The translations under genes and the position numbers were made by a program. From NCBI GenBank assembly GCA_963819175.1, contig CAWFVJ010000012.1:62001-126000 (forward strand): DNA of 64,000 nt. Direction: 5' to 3'. The stretch's first letter is position 1. Every line of letters starts with the position of its first letter. The notes under the pieces were generated by a model. It worked only from the letters and a program-made list of their open reading frames with translations. It had not been told where the DNA came from and ran no database searches. The stretch is from CAWBRT01 sp963819175 (GTDB taxonomy: Bacteria; Acidobacteriota; Terriglobia; Terriglobales; Acidobacteriaceae). Below are positions 17,062-27,734 of the stretch, in pieces.

Positions 17062-19041
17062 TTACCATGCCCAGAATGTAAAATTATCGACCCACTCCTG
17101 TACCGGCGAACCGGATGAGTTTACGTCTACCTGGAACTGCACGCCAAGGGTATCCGCCCAATGCAGATTCGTTGCGTTAAACGTCAGATTCACTGGAATA
17201 TGGACTCCATCTACCTCGATGGCCACGAAAGTATACTGATGCTTCGCGCTATTAACCGTACTGTACATCTGAAGGCGATGCCACTGATTGAGAGCCCAAT
17301 GGGTACAGGGGATATTACTGGCGGTCCACTTTCCCTTGCCCTGATTCCAAAACTGCCAAAGATTCTTGGAATAGTCGCACTGGTCGCTCATCGAATACTT
17401 GTACCCGCCCAAGTCGAACTGCGGAGCATATTCGAATGCTTGAGCTCCAATGTCATCGCTCAAATAAATATCGTAACTGACAAGGAAGTTACGCACAGTG
17501 TCATTGGGACCGAAATGCCAGTACCACATCGAGTCGAAATAATTCCCTTGCACTTCAACCTGCATCGCGCTTCCAGACAGGGAAGGAGAGGTTACGTTCT
17601 GCGCAAAGAAATCCGATCCTACGGTTTTGTCTCCGGCGCAAGATTTGTCACACACGCCAGTCGGAGGTTCTGCTTGAATTTGCGTGAACACAACGGCGTT
17701 GGAAGGCGGCGTCGGCATCTTTGGGTCCGTGGAAGGGAGCGCAGCGATGGTGTCGACCGCCTGCGCGGAAGCTCCGCCCGCATCGGCTGCGGTGATGGTG
17801 CAGCTTCCAGCCGAAGGAACTGAACTGGGAGCGGTAAAGACACACGACGTTGTGCCCGTGCACGTGTTGGGGAAGGTTCCACACGTTGCTGTCCAGTTAA
17901 CGGGCGCGTTCGCCGTGAATTGCTGTGTCTGCGACGCGACCGTCGTTGTCGTCGTCGGAGTAATCGCTAATGCTCCAATGGTCACAATGGCGGTGGTCGA
18001 AAGCGCGGCGGGAGTGGTCTCGGTGGCGGTTATCGTTGCCGTTCCCAGGCCAGAGCCGGCAGTGAAGTTGCACGACATCGTATTCGTGCAGAGGGTTTGC
18101 AAAATTCCGTCGCCGGTCACGCGCCAGTTTACGGGAGCATTGGCGGTCAGGGTTTGGGTCTGTCCTGCGGCAACACTCGGGGCGTTAGGGGTAATCGCAA
18201 GGGGAACCAAAGAAATTGAGGCGGACCCGGTTGCGCCGGAGCCATCGGTCGCCGTCGCCGTCACCGTTCCTGATCCCGGTTGAGTTAAGGCCGAAAACGT
18301 GCTTCCGCTGAAGGCGCCAAGGGTCGTGGGGTTGACAGAATATCTCACCGGAACGGTGGCAGGGCTGGAGGTGAATGCTTGCACTTCGCCGACTACCACG
18401 CTAGCCGGCGCCGGACTCACGAGAAGCGACGCGATTGTGATGTTTGCCGATCCTGTGGCGCGCGAACCGTCGGTCGCGGTTGCCGTGAGTGTTTCAACTC
18501 CAGCCGTGGTGCCGGCCACAAAGACGCACGATGTGGAGGCAGTCGTGCAAGTCGGGGTACTGCCATTCCCTCCCGATGCCGCCCAGGTTGCGGAAACGTT
18601 CGAGGTGAAGGTAAGCGAGGTTCCTTCCAGCATCGTCTGTGACGACGGGGTCACGGTCACGATCGTCGGAGGGGTTGAAGAGACCGTGATCGTTTCGTGG
18701 ACGGAGATGGTGGTGTCGCTGCTGGTATCATGCGCCTGCAGGGTCAACGTGTGCGTTCCCGCGGCAAGCGACGCGACCGTGTAGTCGAAGGTGCTCAGGT
18801 TTCCGCTCGAGTTGTGGTCGGAGATGATAGCGACCCCGTCGATCCAGAGCTTGGTATAAGTGGACGAGGCATTGTAGGTGAAGTGCACTTCAAACGGAAC
18901 GGTTACGGTGGCTCCGTTCGACGGCGTAATCACCGTTATCACCCCAGCAGCCATCGCGGATACAGGGACACAAAAGATTGTTCCCAACATCAATAGCCAC
19001 GAAATCAGTTGTCGTTTGCAGACGCTTCCGAATCCGGACAT
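17062..19041 (-). CDS. Large secreted protein with bacterial Ig-like repeats
   Basis: The roughly 659-residue exported protein has a signal sequence (RQLISWLLMLGTIFCVPVSAMA). An Ig-like domain follows (ITPSNGATVTVPFEVHFTYN), then at least four shorter Ig/Big-type repeats marked by 'GSGTVTATATDGSGATGSAS' patterns and paired Cys. From about residue 450 the C-terminal domain is aromatic-rich (MQVEVQGNYFDSMWYWHFG to EWVDNFTFWAW) and resembles a beta-sandwich carbohydrate-binding or lyase-like fold. It probably acts at the cell surface on polysaccharide. ATG 19041 is chosen as it directly precedes the signal peptide; upstream TTG and ATG codons are possible. Confidence 0.7.
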   Translation of the reverse strand: MSGFGSVCKRQLISWLLMLGTIFCVPVSAMAAGVITVITPSNGATVTVPFEVHFTYNASSTYTKLWIDGVAIISDHNSSGNLSTFDYTVASLAAGTHTLTLQAHDTSSDTTISVHETITVSSTPPTIVTVTPSSQTMLEGTSLTFTSNVSATWAASGGNGSTPTCTTASTSCVFVAGTTAGVETLTATATDGSRATGSANITIASLLVSPAPASVVVGEVQAFTSSPATVPVRYSVNPTTLGAFSGSTFSALTQPGSGTVTATATDGSGATGSASISLVPLAITPNAPSVAAGQTQTLTANAPVNWRVTGDGILQTLCTNTMSCNFTAGSGLGTATITATETTPAALSTTAIVTIGALAITPTTTTTVASQTQQFTANAPVNWTATCGTFPNTCTGTTSCVFTAPSSVPSAGSCTITAADAGGASAQAVDTIAALPSTDPKMPTPPSNAVVFTQIQAEPPTGVCDKSCAGDKTVGSDFFAQNVTSPSLSGSAMQVEVQGNYFDSMWYWHFGPNDTVRNFLVSYDIYLSDDIGAQAFEYAPQFDLGGYKYSMSDQCDYSKNLWQFWNQGKGKWTASNIPCTHWALNQWHRLQMYSTVNSAKHQYTFVAIEVDGVHIPVNLTFNATNLHWADTLGVQFQVDVNSSGSPVQEWVDNFTFWAW

Positions 19042-19338
19042 AGCACCCCACACAGGTGCCAAGTGCATTTTGCCAGCCACTCTGGGCAAAACGCCTGTTC
19101 AAAGTTGATGGTCCGAGCAGGAGCGAGACTTGGAGCGAACATGGCCTGCCAAGCGAGCAGAGCTGCTGCTGGCTGATGAACAAAAGTTCATACTTGGTGC
19201 ATGCGATTGCCATATTCTGCCGGGTTCAGCGCGTTGGGTGTGGTGAAGTCTTGAGGCGGACAGGAGCGTGTCCCAACTTGCTCCCAAGCTGCACAAGTTG
19301 GGTGGAGGGTTATCGGTTAGGCGTTTTTCATTCGAAGA

Positions 19339-20793
19339 TCAGGAACCGGCCGCAGGTTCAGTTACACGAGTCGAGCGGCACAACATGGCAACCACATCTG
19401 CCGCGCTGTAAGCCATGCTCCCATTTGGTGGTAGAAAGCGCGTGAGTCCCGCCAAATCGTCGCCAGCGGTGACCAGGCCTTCTTCCAAATGGCCATCCTG
19501 GCGCACCTGGGAGTAGCCAATATTCGCCAGCAGTGAGTTGCAAATGCACTTTCTCCCCGGAGTTTTGTCCAGCTTTCCAGCCTTGCGGACGTAGTTATTC
19601 TCCGGCTCGGCTGAGCATCTGTAACCGATGGCTCCGCTGTCAGTAACATAAGCTTCGCGCAGATACCCAACGTCGCAGAGACGAACTCTTGCTAAATAGG
19701 TCTGCGACTCCGAGCCCGAACCCTCCAACTGCGCGACCTTGAACGGGAAGCCCGTAGGGGAGCATAAAGGATCCGTGAACACCTTCGCTTCGCCGGCGAC
19801 GACCTTTCGCAGAATTGCCTGCTTATAGTCATCCCGCAATCCCGACTCGACACAAAACGCAAACGCGGTGCCCACCTGCACACCGGCGGCGCCAGCGGCT
19901 AGTGCTTCACGTACTTTCTCAGCCGTACCATATCCGCCAGCGAGCCAGAACGGAACCCCCAGTGCGTGGATTGCAGCCAGATCCACTTTGTCGCGTTCTC
20001 CGTAGATCGCTTCGCCCGTTTCACTGAGCTGGAGCTTTCCTCGTGGCGGCGCGTTGTGGCCACCGGCGGTAGGGCCCTCAATGACCAACCCGTCGACCTT
20101 TCCATTGGCCTTCCTCAGCACGGTCACCGCGAGCGTATTCGAGGCGACGATCGCAAGAAACTTTGGGCGCAACAGCGGCGAAAGTTCGCGTTCCACAAAC
20201 TCCCGCGGGGCAAAAAACATGGTCGCGTCGGTGCTGTCGGTCGAGCCCGCGACCTGCAGGGTGTAGGTTGCAGGCTCAAAATTGGCAAAATTGTCGAGAA
20301 CGCCAGGGATCTTGAGGGGAATGCCCGCGCCCATGATTACGTAATCGACACCGGCGAGCATGGCACCAAAAATGGAAGACAGATGCGGCAACTGGATTTT
20401 TTCCAGATAGTTGATGCCAACGGGGTTGCCATGCCCTTCGCGAGCGAGGAAGACCTCGACGAAGTTGGCCACAATGCAAAGCTCGTCGTATTCACGAGAA
20501 GCATTCTTGGCCGGCATGGGCACCGCTTTATATGGCGACTGCTCGGATTTGCCGCCTGGAATGTAATATTTCCGCCATATTTTTTCTACCATCTCCGGCA
20601 GAGGGCAACGGTCGAGGCCCCGCCGCATGTGGCCGCCGGGATCGCCATCTTGCAACCGTCTTGCGAGGATGTGGGCCAGAGCCGTTCCAGATACAACTCC
20701 GAGCTGGCCTAGTTCGGAGACGGCGCGCGCGAGTCGCCAGTTGGAGACTCCGGCACCCATCCCACCTTGGATGATTAATGGATGATTGCTCAT
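19339..20793 (-). CDS. Nitronate monooxygenase / PfaD-type FMN enoyl-reductase-like protein
   Basis: The 484-residue TIM-barrel flavoprotein starts NHPLIIQGGMGAGVSNWRLA. It has the family motif with its His in LVIEGPTAGGHNAPPRG and the phosphate-binding GAAGVQVGTAFAF. The family holds nitronate monooxygenases, FabK-type enoyl-ACP reductases and PfaD, the trans-acting reductase of polyunsaturated fatty acid synthases; the length is in the range of the longer members. A PUFA-synthase-like gene without a visible ER domain lies 27 kb downstream, so a partnership is possible but unproven. The frame is intact. Confidence 0.82.
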   Translation of the reverse strand: MSNHPLIIQGGMGAGVSNWRLARAVSELGQLGVVSGTALAHILARRLQDGDPGGHMRRGLDRCPLPEMVEKIWRKYYIPGGKSEQSPYKAVPMPAKNASREYDELCIVANFVEVFLAREGHGNPVGINYLEKIQLPHLSSIFGAMLAGVDYVIMGAGIPLKIPGVLDNFANFEPATYTLQVAGSTDSTDATMFFAPREFVERELSPLLRPKFLAIVASNTLAVTVLRKANGKVDGLVIEGPTAGGHNAPPRGKLQLSETGEAIYGERDKVDLAAIHALGVPFWLAGGYGTAEKVREALAAGAAGVQVGTAFAFCVESGLRDDYKQAILRKVVAGEAKVFTDPLCSPTGFPFKVAQLEGSGSESQTYLARVRLCDVGYLREAYVTDSGAIGYRCSAEPENNYVRKAGKLDKTPGRKCICNSLLANIGYSQVRQDGHLEEGLVTAGDDLAGLTRFLPPNGSMAYSAADVVAMLCRSTRVTEPAAGS

Positions 20794-20916
20794 TGAATAG
20801 AACAGATTACCCCAAGTGGGAGCCGATCTTCATGTCAAAGTTTCGTAATATTTCCGGGAGGCAGGTCAGGAAGCAAGAATCTTCAACTCCGCAGCGGATT
20901 CGGAAGACACGGGACG

Positions 20917-21002
20917 GGGCAACGCTGATCGAGACGCTACGAATTTCCATTGAGCTTGAACGCGGGCGTTCGGCGCGAGAGTCTTAGGGCAACGCTGATC
21001 GA
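20917..21002. repeat. Pair of 16-base direct repeats
   Basis: GGGCAACGCTGATCGA occurs twice, 70 bases apart start to start, upstream of the flavoprotein gene. It could be a binding site pair or a duplication footprint. Confidence 0.5.
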
Positions 21003-21039
21003 TCACGGTCGAAAGGGGAAAGGGGCTACGGTCAGTCCT

Positions 21040-21207
21040 CTAGTCCTTCTCTAATGTCGATTCATCGTCACAAACTTCCCGCACCTTACCTTGCGGATTG
21101 GTATCGCTTCGACAAGTTGCGGCATTACCGAAAGCTCTGAGGCACTCGGAGCAAACCGAGTGACCGCCCTGATCATCATCCCAGCTATACATCACGCGCT
21201 CTGTCAT
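21040..21207 (-). CDS. Possible small Cys-containing protein
   Basis: An ATG at 21207 has a purine-rich GGGGGTGAG ribosome binding site. The 55-residue product MTERVMYSWDDDQGGHSVCS... has four Cys (SVCSECLR, TCRSD, VCDDE) that could bind a metal. No family is recognised and the real status is uncertain. Confidence 0.35.
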   Translation of the reverse strand: MTERVMYSWDDDQGGHSVCSECLRAFGNAATCRSDTNPQGKVREVCDDESTLEKD

Positions 21208-21799
21208 TTGCTCACCCCCAAGGTCACCGCCGGTCACGGACGCCGACGGAAAATCTCTTCGCTGACTGCGCAGTTTACACGAGTTGGAACCATCTGGAGA
21301 AGAAAATTTGAATAGAGAAAAGGGTTTGAGAAAAGGGATCTTGCGGTTGAAAATGCGCCGCACAGAGACAAGGGCCGCAATCTCTTGCGGCCCCTCAATT
21401 TACAAAGCTAGACCTTTTTTGTGCAGGTTAGTTGAATTCGACTTGCACCTCGATTCTGATCACGGTGATGATCGCAAAACAGGTTGAGGTTTACTTGCAA
21501 ATCCGAGAGCCAACACTAACCGAGATGCCAGAGGCGTTTAGGGAATGTCCCAGCGATCGTCTAAATTGCGAGTCGCAAAATCTCCGGCACCCTCCTTATA
21601 CACCTTTTTGCGACTCCGCGGCTTTGAATTTTGCAAAAGGTTGGGTGGGCAATCCGAATTGAAATAGCCGGAACGGGGATTCCGGATTTTGCAAGTCACT
21701 GAATATATTTGTGCTATCTGAAATAGGACAAACCGTGACCCGCCAAGCGGGCGCAGTGAACCAGCATCGAAGCGGTGCGGCGGCAGGGAGCTGGCGAAG

Positions 21800-23577
21800 C
21801 TAGCCCGCCCTGAGGACTTCTATTTCGCTGTCGTAAAGCCGATCTAGTTCCTTGCTGTAGCGCTGCTCAATGAATCGCCGCTTTAGTTTCATGGTGGGAG
21901 TGAGTGCCCCGTTCGCCATTGAGAACTCGTCGGGCGCGATCATGAATTTCTTGATCTTTTCGAATTGTGCCAGCTCCTTATTCACGCCGGCCACAATGTT
22001 TTCGTACAGAGCGAATACCTCAGGAGTGGCGACCAACTCCTCGCGCGACGCGAACGGCACGCGATTTAGCCTTGGCCCAGTCTTCCAGCGCGGGAAAGCT
22101 CGGCACAATGATTGCCGACGGGAACTTCCTCCGATCGGCCATGATCGCAGCCTCTTCCACCAACAGACTGGCCTTCAGCTTGCATTCAATCGGTTGCGGC
22201 GAAATGAATTTGCCGCCGGAGGTCTTGATAAGGTCCTTCTTGCGGTCCGTGAGATAAAGAAATCCCTCGGCATCCACATGGCCCACATCCCCGGTATGGA
22301 ACCACTCGCCCTCAAAGGCGGCCGCCGTCTCTTCGGGCATGTTCCAGTAACCCTTGAATATCGATGGCCCCTTCACTAGGATTTCACCGTCGGCGGCTAC
22401 CTGGACCTCAACGTTCTTGATGACCGGCCCCACGCTACCGAAGCGGCAAGACTTGGGATTGTTTACGGCGATGATGGGCGAAGTCTCAGTCATCCCATAG
22501 CCTTCGTAAATCGGAATTCCAATGCCCGCATACCAGTCGAGCACATCGCGGCTCAGTGGCGCGCCGCCGGAAGCAAAAAGCTCGACGCGCCCGCCCAAAG
22601 CGGCTCTCACTTTCGAGAAGAATAGCTTGTCGGCCAATCGCCATTGCATCGCGGCGGGCATCTTGCCTGCCAGCACTTCGTGCTTGTGCTCTCGGCCCAC
22701 GCGCATCGCCCAGTCATAAAGTTTGCGCTTCACTCCACTCTTGAACTTGCTTCGCACCTTGCTGTACATCTTCTCGTAGACACGAGGCACAGCTACGAAA
22801 ACGTGCGGCTTGACTTCGCCGATCGCGGACAATAGCTCGTCGTGGAACGGGCAGTACGCGACGGTCACCCCATGCCATAACATGACGTAGTCCACATGCC
22901 GCGCGAAGACATGCGACAGAGGCATGAAAGAGATACTCACCTGTCCACACTCGAAAGGGTACAGATAGTGCGAGTGCAGAAGGTTGGACGCCAGATTCCC
23001 ATGCGTCAACATCGCGCCTTTCGGCGTCCCCGTTGTGCCTGAAGTGTAGATAATGGTCGCCAGGTCATCGGGGCCAACCGCAAGCGCCCGCGAATCGAAC
23101 GCCGTCGTCGCGCGTGATCGGGGCCACTCCGCATCAGGCGTTCCATTGGGACGATGTCGTCAGCGTGGACATCGTCCATGACCACGATCTTCTCGATCGA
23201 GCAGCGGTCCTTGATGTCCATGACCTTGCGGAGTTGATCGGCGGTCGAGATGAAGATGACTCGCGCCCCGGCATCGCGCAGCAGGTGCAACGTTTGCTCC
23301 GCCGTGAGGGTGGCGTAAATGGGTACGGTCGCCGCGCCCAGCAGCATCGTGGCAAAATCCGCTACAGCCCACTCGGGACGGTTCTCGCTCAGGATCGCTA
23401 CACGATCGCCTTCCCGAATGCCCCAGCTTTGCAGCGCGCGTGCAACTCCCACGACGTCGCGGTAGAGTTCGCGAGACGAATCGAAGTCCATCTTTCTTGT
23501 CGCTTGATCATCAGGACGCGGTCGAAATCTCGCTCGACCACGCGATAGAACAGCTCATAGATAGTACGGATGGTCAT
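21800..23577 (-). CDS. fadD: Long-chain acyl-CoA synthetase (frameshifted)
   Basis: This AMP-forming ligase activates fatty acids to acyl-CoA. Across four frame segments the product reads: start MTIRTIYELFYRVVERDFD; SENRPEWAVADFATMLLGA; the ATP-binding signature IYTSGTTGTPKGAM; HVFARHVDYVM; GYGMTETSPI; hinge LTDRKKDLIKTSGGKFISP; and a C-terminus ending NGALTPTMKLKRRFIEQRYS. Breaks lie near 23490, 23010-23100 and 22020-22090. All conserved sites survive, so indel errors are likelier than decay. Joined length is about 590 residues, normal for the family. It opens the lipid-metabolism region and is divergent from the UbiB-like gene. Confidence 0.9.
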
Positions 23578-23916
23578 AGCGTTCCCTGACCGGAAATCGT
23601 GGAATCTGAGCCCGCTAGATTCTAGGATGCGATTTGTGAGCACAAGTGCATCCTAAGTCACGACAATATAGACGATTTATCCGGGAATGAGAAGGTGCGA
23701 ATTGGTCGAGTGTCTGCACGTCGGCAGGCCTGATCGCCAGCGTCAGCGTGCACGTTTAAAGCGAATGCGCAATGATATCGCTGACAGTGTGCGACGAGGC
23801 AGCGCGACTGCTGGGGCAGGGATCCAATCTGATGGCTGCGAATACAGTTGAAAGAGAGCTACAATGGCCGCTGCCCTGCAGTCGCGGAGCGGGAAGCCGC
23901 TGTGTGAGGCTTGCGA

Positions 23917-25583
23917 ATGTCGAACCTGACTTTCATGGAAGGGCTTTTGGGAGGTTCTTCACCGGAGCAGGCATACGCCTCCATGGCAAGCCTGCTGCCG
24001 GAAAAAGGCCACGACGGCTGAAAAGGTCAGCGCGATCGAGGCCGCGCTGGGGAGCTCCTGTCGGGCGGTTGTTGCGCGCTCGAAGTCGGGAAATTGATCG
24101 TCGAAAAGTTTGTGCCGGTGGAGGCTTTGGTTCCGGCGGAGTATGAGAACTGGCGTCCCCCCGTCCGCGATGCGATGCTGTTTGTCATTTCGCACTTGTC
24201 CGATGCGCGGCTCGCTCCCAAGCTCTTGGAGCAAATCGAACTTCCGCCGGATACCCCGCCCGAGACCCGATTGCTGCGTTTAATCGCAAAAGTTCCCGGC
24301 CTCCAAAAGCTCGGCCAGGTGATTGCGCGAAACCGCTATTTGCGTCCTGCCTTGCGGGAGGCTCTTTCTCAACTGGAGAACGGTATCCGCGACGTGAGCG
24401 CAGAGGAAATGTGCGCCATTATTCGGCAGGAATTGGGGGCCCGTGACTGAGACCTATGCCGTTCACATCGAACCATCCATATTGTCCGAGGCGAGTGTCA
24501 GCGCGGTCTTGCGCTTCACGTGTGAGCAACCCTAAGACTGGCGAGCGCTCAGCAGGGAGTCTTCAAGGTCCTGAAGTCTTACATTCCCGCGTGCTTTGCC
24601 GAAGATATGGAGTTATTGCAAGGGCTGGCCGACTTTTTCGGATCGAAGCATCGCGAGTACGGCCTTGCAAAGGACGTACTCACCGATACGTTCACGAAGG
24701 TACGTCGACTGTTGCAACACGAGGTCCATTTTGTTGGCGAGCAGAAGACGCTGGTCGAGGCATTCGCCCTTTACGGTTCCTTGTCCAAGGTTCGGGTGCC
24801 ACGGGTTTATCAGGCGCTGTGTACCTCCAAGATCACGGCGATGAGCGAGGAGCATGGGGAAAAAGTGACCGAGGCAGTTGCTCGAATGCCTGCGCGGCGA
24901 CGTGGGCAGGTGGCCGAGCAGCTGATCGAAGCGCTGATTGCCGTCCCTCTTTTCGCGCCGCAGGAAAGCGCGCTGTTTCACGCCGATCCCCATGCCGGCA
25001 ATCTGTTTTATGACAATCAGACGGGAGAACTGATTATTCTCGATTGGGCTCTGACGGAACGTTTGAGTCGCGAGCAACGGCGGCATCTGGCGCTTCTCGT
25101 TCTTATGGTCGGCTTACGCGACCCGGTAGGTGCTTGCCAGTGAGATTCAGCCGCTGAGCCAAGGCGACGCGACACGACGCGATTCAAAGCAGGCGAAGAT
25201 AATTCGCGAGACCGTCGCCGAATTCTTTGAGACAGCAGCCATTGAGGTGGGTGCCGGGCGCCGTGGACGCCATGCGATTATTGCAGCGAACCGCCGCCAA
25301 AGGCATTCGCTTCGCCTCATCCCTGATTATGCTATCGAAGGTGCTGTTCACGCTGGACGGGGTTGTCGCCGACATCCGCGGCTCCGGTGTGTCCATGGCC
25401 TACGCTGTTGCCCGCCATGGCTTGCAAGGCTGGCTGACCATCGGCTCGAAAGCAGGTTTGCCGCTCACTCTCAGGGATTTGATGAAGGTGCAGTGTAGCG
25501 CCATGCTATACAGTGGCCGCCTGTCCATCAAGTTGGAACAGACAGTATTGGACAGGCTGCTGCCCCGTGTTTCAGCTCGGTAA
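23917..25583 (+). CDS. AarF/UbiB (ABC1)-family atypical kinase-like protein (frameshifted)
   Basis: The product is assembled from several frames. It starts MSNLTFMEGLLGGSSPEQAY, passes through a helical region (ALVPAEYENWRPPVRDAM), then the ABC1 core: FKVLKSYIPACFAEDMELLQ with the ATP-site Lys, VPRVYQALCTSKITAMSEEHG, and the catalytic-type HADPHAGNLFYD followed by ILDWALTERLS (Asp of the metal site). A C-terminal part ends LDRLLPRVSAR. ABC1 proteins act as atypical ATPases/kinases linked to isoprenoid-lipid metabolism. At least four one-base breaks occur. It sits between FadD and a lipase; a lipid role is inferred from context only. Confidence 0.75.
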
Positions 25584-25589
25584 AGGGAA

Positions 25590-26328
25590 TGGCGGTCGCT
25601 CACCGCGCATCTGCCGTGATTGAACATCGGGAAGCAGGTCTCGCGATGAATGGTCCGCGAATGGACCCGGGCAAGGCGAGTGGCGATGGCAGTGTAAACA
25701 GCGGCGTTAAATACCAGTCCAATGTGCGTTCCGGTAACCTCGACATCCACATTGGGATTGCCCGTTATGCAATATCGCCAGTCAACGATCCCGTCATCTC
25801 GCGTATAGATTGCGGTCTCCATCACGGATGGGGGTATGTCGCGTGCGCAGATGATTCAAGAAATCGCAGGTGCAACGATGCGTGTAGCAGGCGGGCAGTA
25901 CCTCGGGACCGTGCTCCTGTAGAATTTGCTTGCGAACAACCTCGGCTGCGCGATGGACATTGGCGTGGTACATGTTTTCATGGACGGTGATGCGAGTGTA
26001 ATAATGGAAGCGACGTCATCCGGCCTCTGACCTGCTAAAGAGCGGGCCATCATACCGCCAAGACTGTGGCCGATGATGTCTACCTTCCGGCCGGTCTCGT
26101 CGACAGCCCTGTCGATGATTGCATTCAGACGATTCTGAATGAGCAGGTTCGGACACTCCGCATTGAGCGCGATACCCGAGCGATAGGCCGATACCCAATG
26201 CGCTCGAGCCACGAATGAAGTTGCAGCAAATATCGGTCTGACCCAAGAAACCCCGGGATTATAACAACAGCAGATCCGTTGCCGTGCGGTATCCCGAAGC
26301 CGTAGCAAACAGGAGAGGCATGGAGCAA
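25590..26328 (-). CDS. Lipase/esterase, alpha/beta hydrolase fold (frameshifted)
   Basis: Segments in different frames join into a lipase. They read VVIIPGFLGSDRYLLQLHSW (oxyanion region after strand 3), then RKVDIIGHSLGGMMARSLA with the nucleophile elbow GHSLGG, and a C-terminus IVDWRYCITGNPNVDVEVTG followed by THIGLVFN, where the His is the likely catalytic residue. At least two breaks occur. The N-terminal start is uncertain: TTG 26328 is one option, but homologous-looking sequence (IPIWNEALCAVDLLL) extends to about 26375. It probably hydrolyses acyl esters and fits the storage-lipid neighbourhood. Confidence 0.7.
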
Positions 26329-26389
26329 CAGGAGGTCAACAGCACACAGCGCCTCGTTCCAGATTGGGATTTCAGCTTTTGTTTGCTTT

Positions 26390-26741
26390 TCCAGGGGATT
26401 TCTCTCGGAGCCATCGTAACTTCGTAAATGCTTCTACGCCTAGTTCCGTTGGCGGGAACGAGCGCATCCTAAGATGTCTCTGAACATAGATGGCAGCAGG
26501 ACGGTTTACGTTGCTTGCGGGCATGACGCAGCCGTCGAAGCGTGTCGAGCAGGTGACCGGGCACTCTGACGGTATTGATGATCGATGACGCGGCCTTGCC
26601 CTCGAGCACGCACCCTCGCTTGCAAGCAGCAAAAAATTCGTGCCGTCTGGGCGAAGCCAACGGCACGATCCACAACTTCATCATCGTGCTGCATTAAGCG
26701 AGCAAGCGCCTTACAGAGAAAACGCTCGTGCGTCGTGCAAA
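26390..26741. other. Region without a recognised gene
   Basis: About 350 bases between the lipase and the phasin-like gene carry overlapping short minus-strand frames (for example 26469-26684), none recognisable. A small frameshifted gene could hide here. Confidence 0.35.
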
Positions 26742-27657
26742 TTATGCGCCTGCGGCTTGAGCAGCAGGTGCGCGGCGGCGGCTAGCCGGACGCTTTGCGG
26801 CGCGCGCCACTTTAGGCGCACTCTTCGCGCCGTTGGGCTTAATGATCGAGTCGAGCATGGCTTTTTCGGCATCCACAAAGCTCTTCACGCTGTCGCCGGT
26901 AATCGTCGGCAGGGGGTTCAGGCGAAGCAGATTCGCCATTTCCGCCAGATTTGCCCGCCACCTGTAGATTGACGTTGACCTGCTGTCCGGCAAGGTCCAA
27001 CAGATTCTTCTGAGCATCGATGAACGAACTTGCCGCTTCGCGCGCAATGCCGGAGATCTCGGTCTTCTTCTTCTCCTCGGCTTTGCCGCCCTTTGGCTTC
27101 GCTCCGCCCTCGACAATCACATCCAGGAGTTTCTTCTGCGCAGCGGACGAAGTTATCCATTGCATCGCGGGTGGCATCGACCAGGCACTCGGCATTCGGG
27201 GCTTCGCCGGCTTTGACTTCAGCCGCGTCTGCACATGTTTGCTGGTAATTGTCAGGAACTCCTGCTGCATCTCGACCAGCGTGTCGATACCACGGCGCAG
27301 ACGGTTCGCCACAGAGGCGGCAGGGCCGTAGCCCTCGACGCGTTCCGCGACGGCGTCCATTACGATCTCATTTTCCTGCTCCACCAGATTCAGCAGGACT
27401 CGCTGCGCTTCGGTGAGACTTGCAGTTCCCTCGACGGCGAGTTCGGTCAGAATCGCGGTGGGAGAGTTCTCGGGGCCGGACATTCCTTCCCGCAGACCCT
27501 CAATGGCGCCGGTGGTCTTGCGCGTTGCAAAGTCGGCGAGGATTTTCTGCGTGGCCAGGAAACTATCAATGCCCTGCTGCGTCCATCCCATCAGCAAGGA
27601 AGCAAAAGATGATAACCGGTTCTCGGGTTCGGCTGGCTTCTTCGCATTTCGTGGCAT
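26742..27657 (-). CDS. Phasin-like granule-associated protein (frameshifted)
   Basis: The roughly 305-residue helical protein starts MPRNAKKPAEPENRLSSFAS after a GGAGG site. It contains repeated amphipathic segments of the phasin type: WTQQGIDSFLATQKILADFA, LTEAQRVLLNLVEQENEIV, DTLVEMQQEFLTITSKHV, AASSFIDAQKNLLDLAGQQ and, after a break near 26930, DSVKSFVDAEKAMLDSII. The C-terminus is an Ala/Lys/Arg-rich tail. Phasins coat PHA granules or lipid droplets. It is transcribed divergently from the PHA regulator PhaR, and both starts lie near GTTGC-N3-GCAAC palindromes. No PHA synthase is in the window, so the coated granule may be wax ester or triacylglycerol (inference). Confidence 0.72.
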
Positions 27658-27668
27658 ACGTCCTCCAT

Positions 27669-27681
27669 GTTGCGTTGCAAC
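27669..27681. promoter_or_regulatory. Putative PhaR operator 1
   Basis: GTTGCGTTGCAAC is an inverted repeat, GTTGC-N3-GCAAC, 11 bases upstream of the phasin-like start codon. It matches the half-site style reported for PhaR (TGC-N3/4-GCA). A second copy is at 27737-27749. Confidence 0.6.
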
Positions 27682-27734
27682 AATCAGAACAAAGTAGTAT
27701 ATTAAATCGCGGATGTCAATAGCTGGGGGCAAAA

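Larger units (their letters stand above)
20794..21799. other. 1-kb intergenic region
   Basis: This long gap holds a 16-base direct repeat, GGGCAACGCTGATCGA, at 20917-20932 and 20987-21002, one possible small gene on the minus strand (21040-21207), and an otherwise gene-free, A/T-richer stretch (21210-21790). No RNA gene was recognised. Confidence 0.5.
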
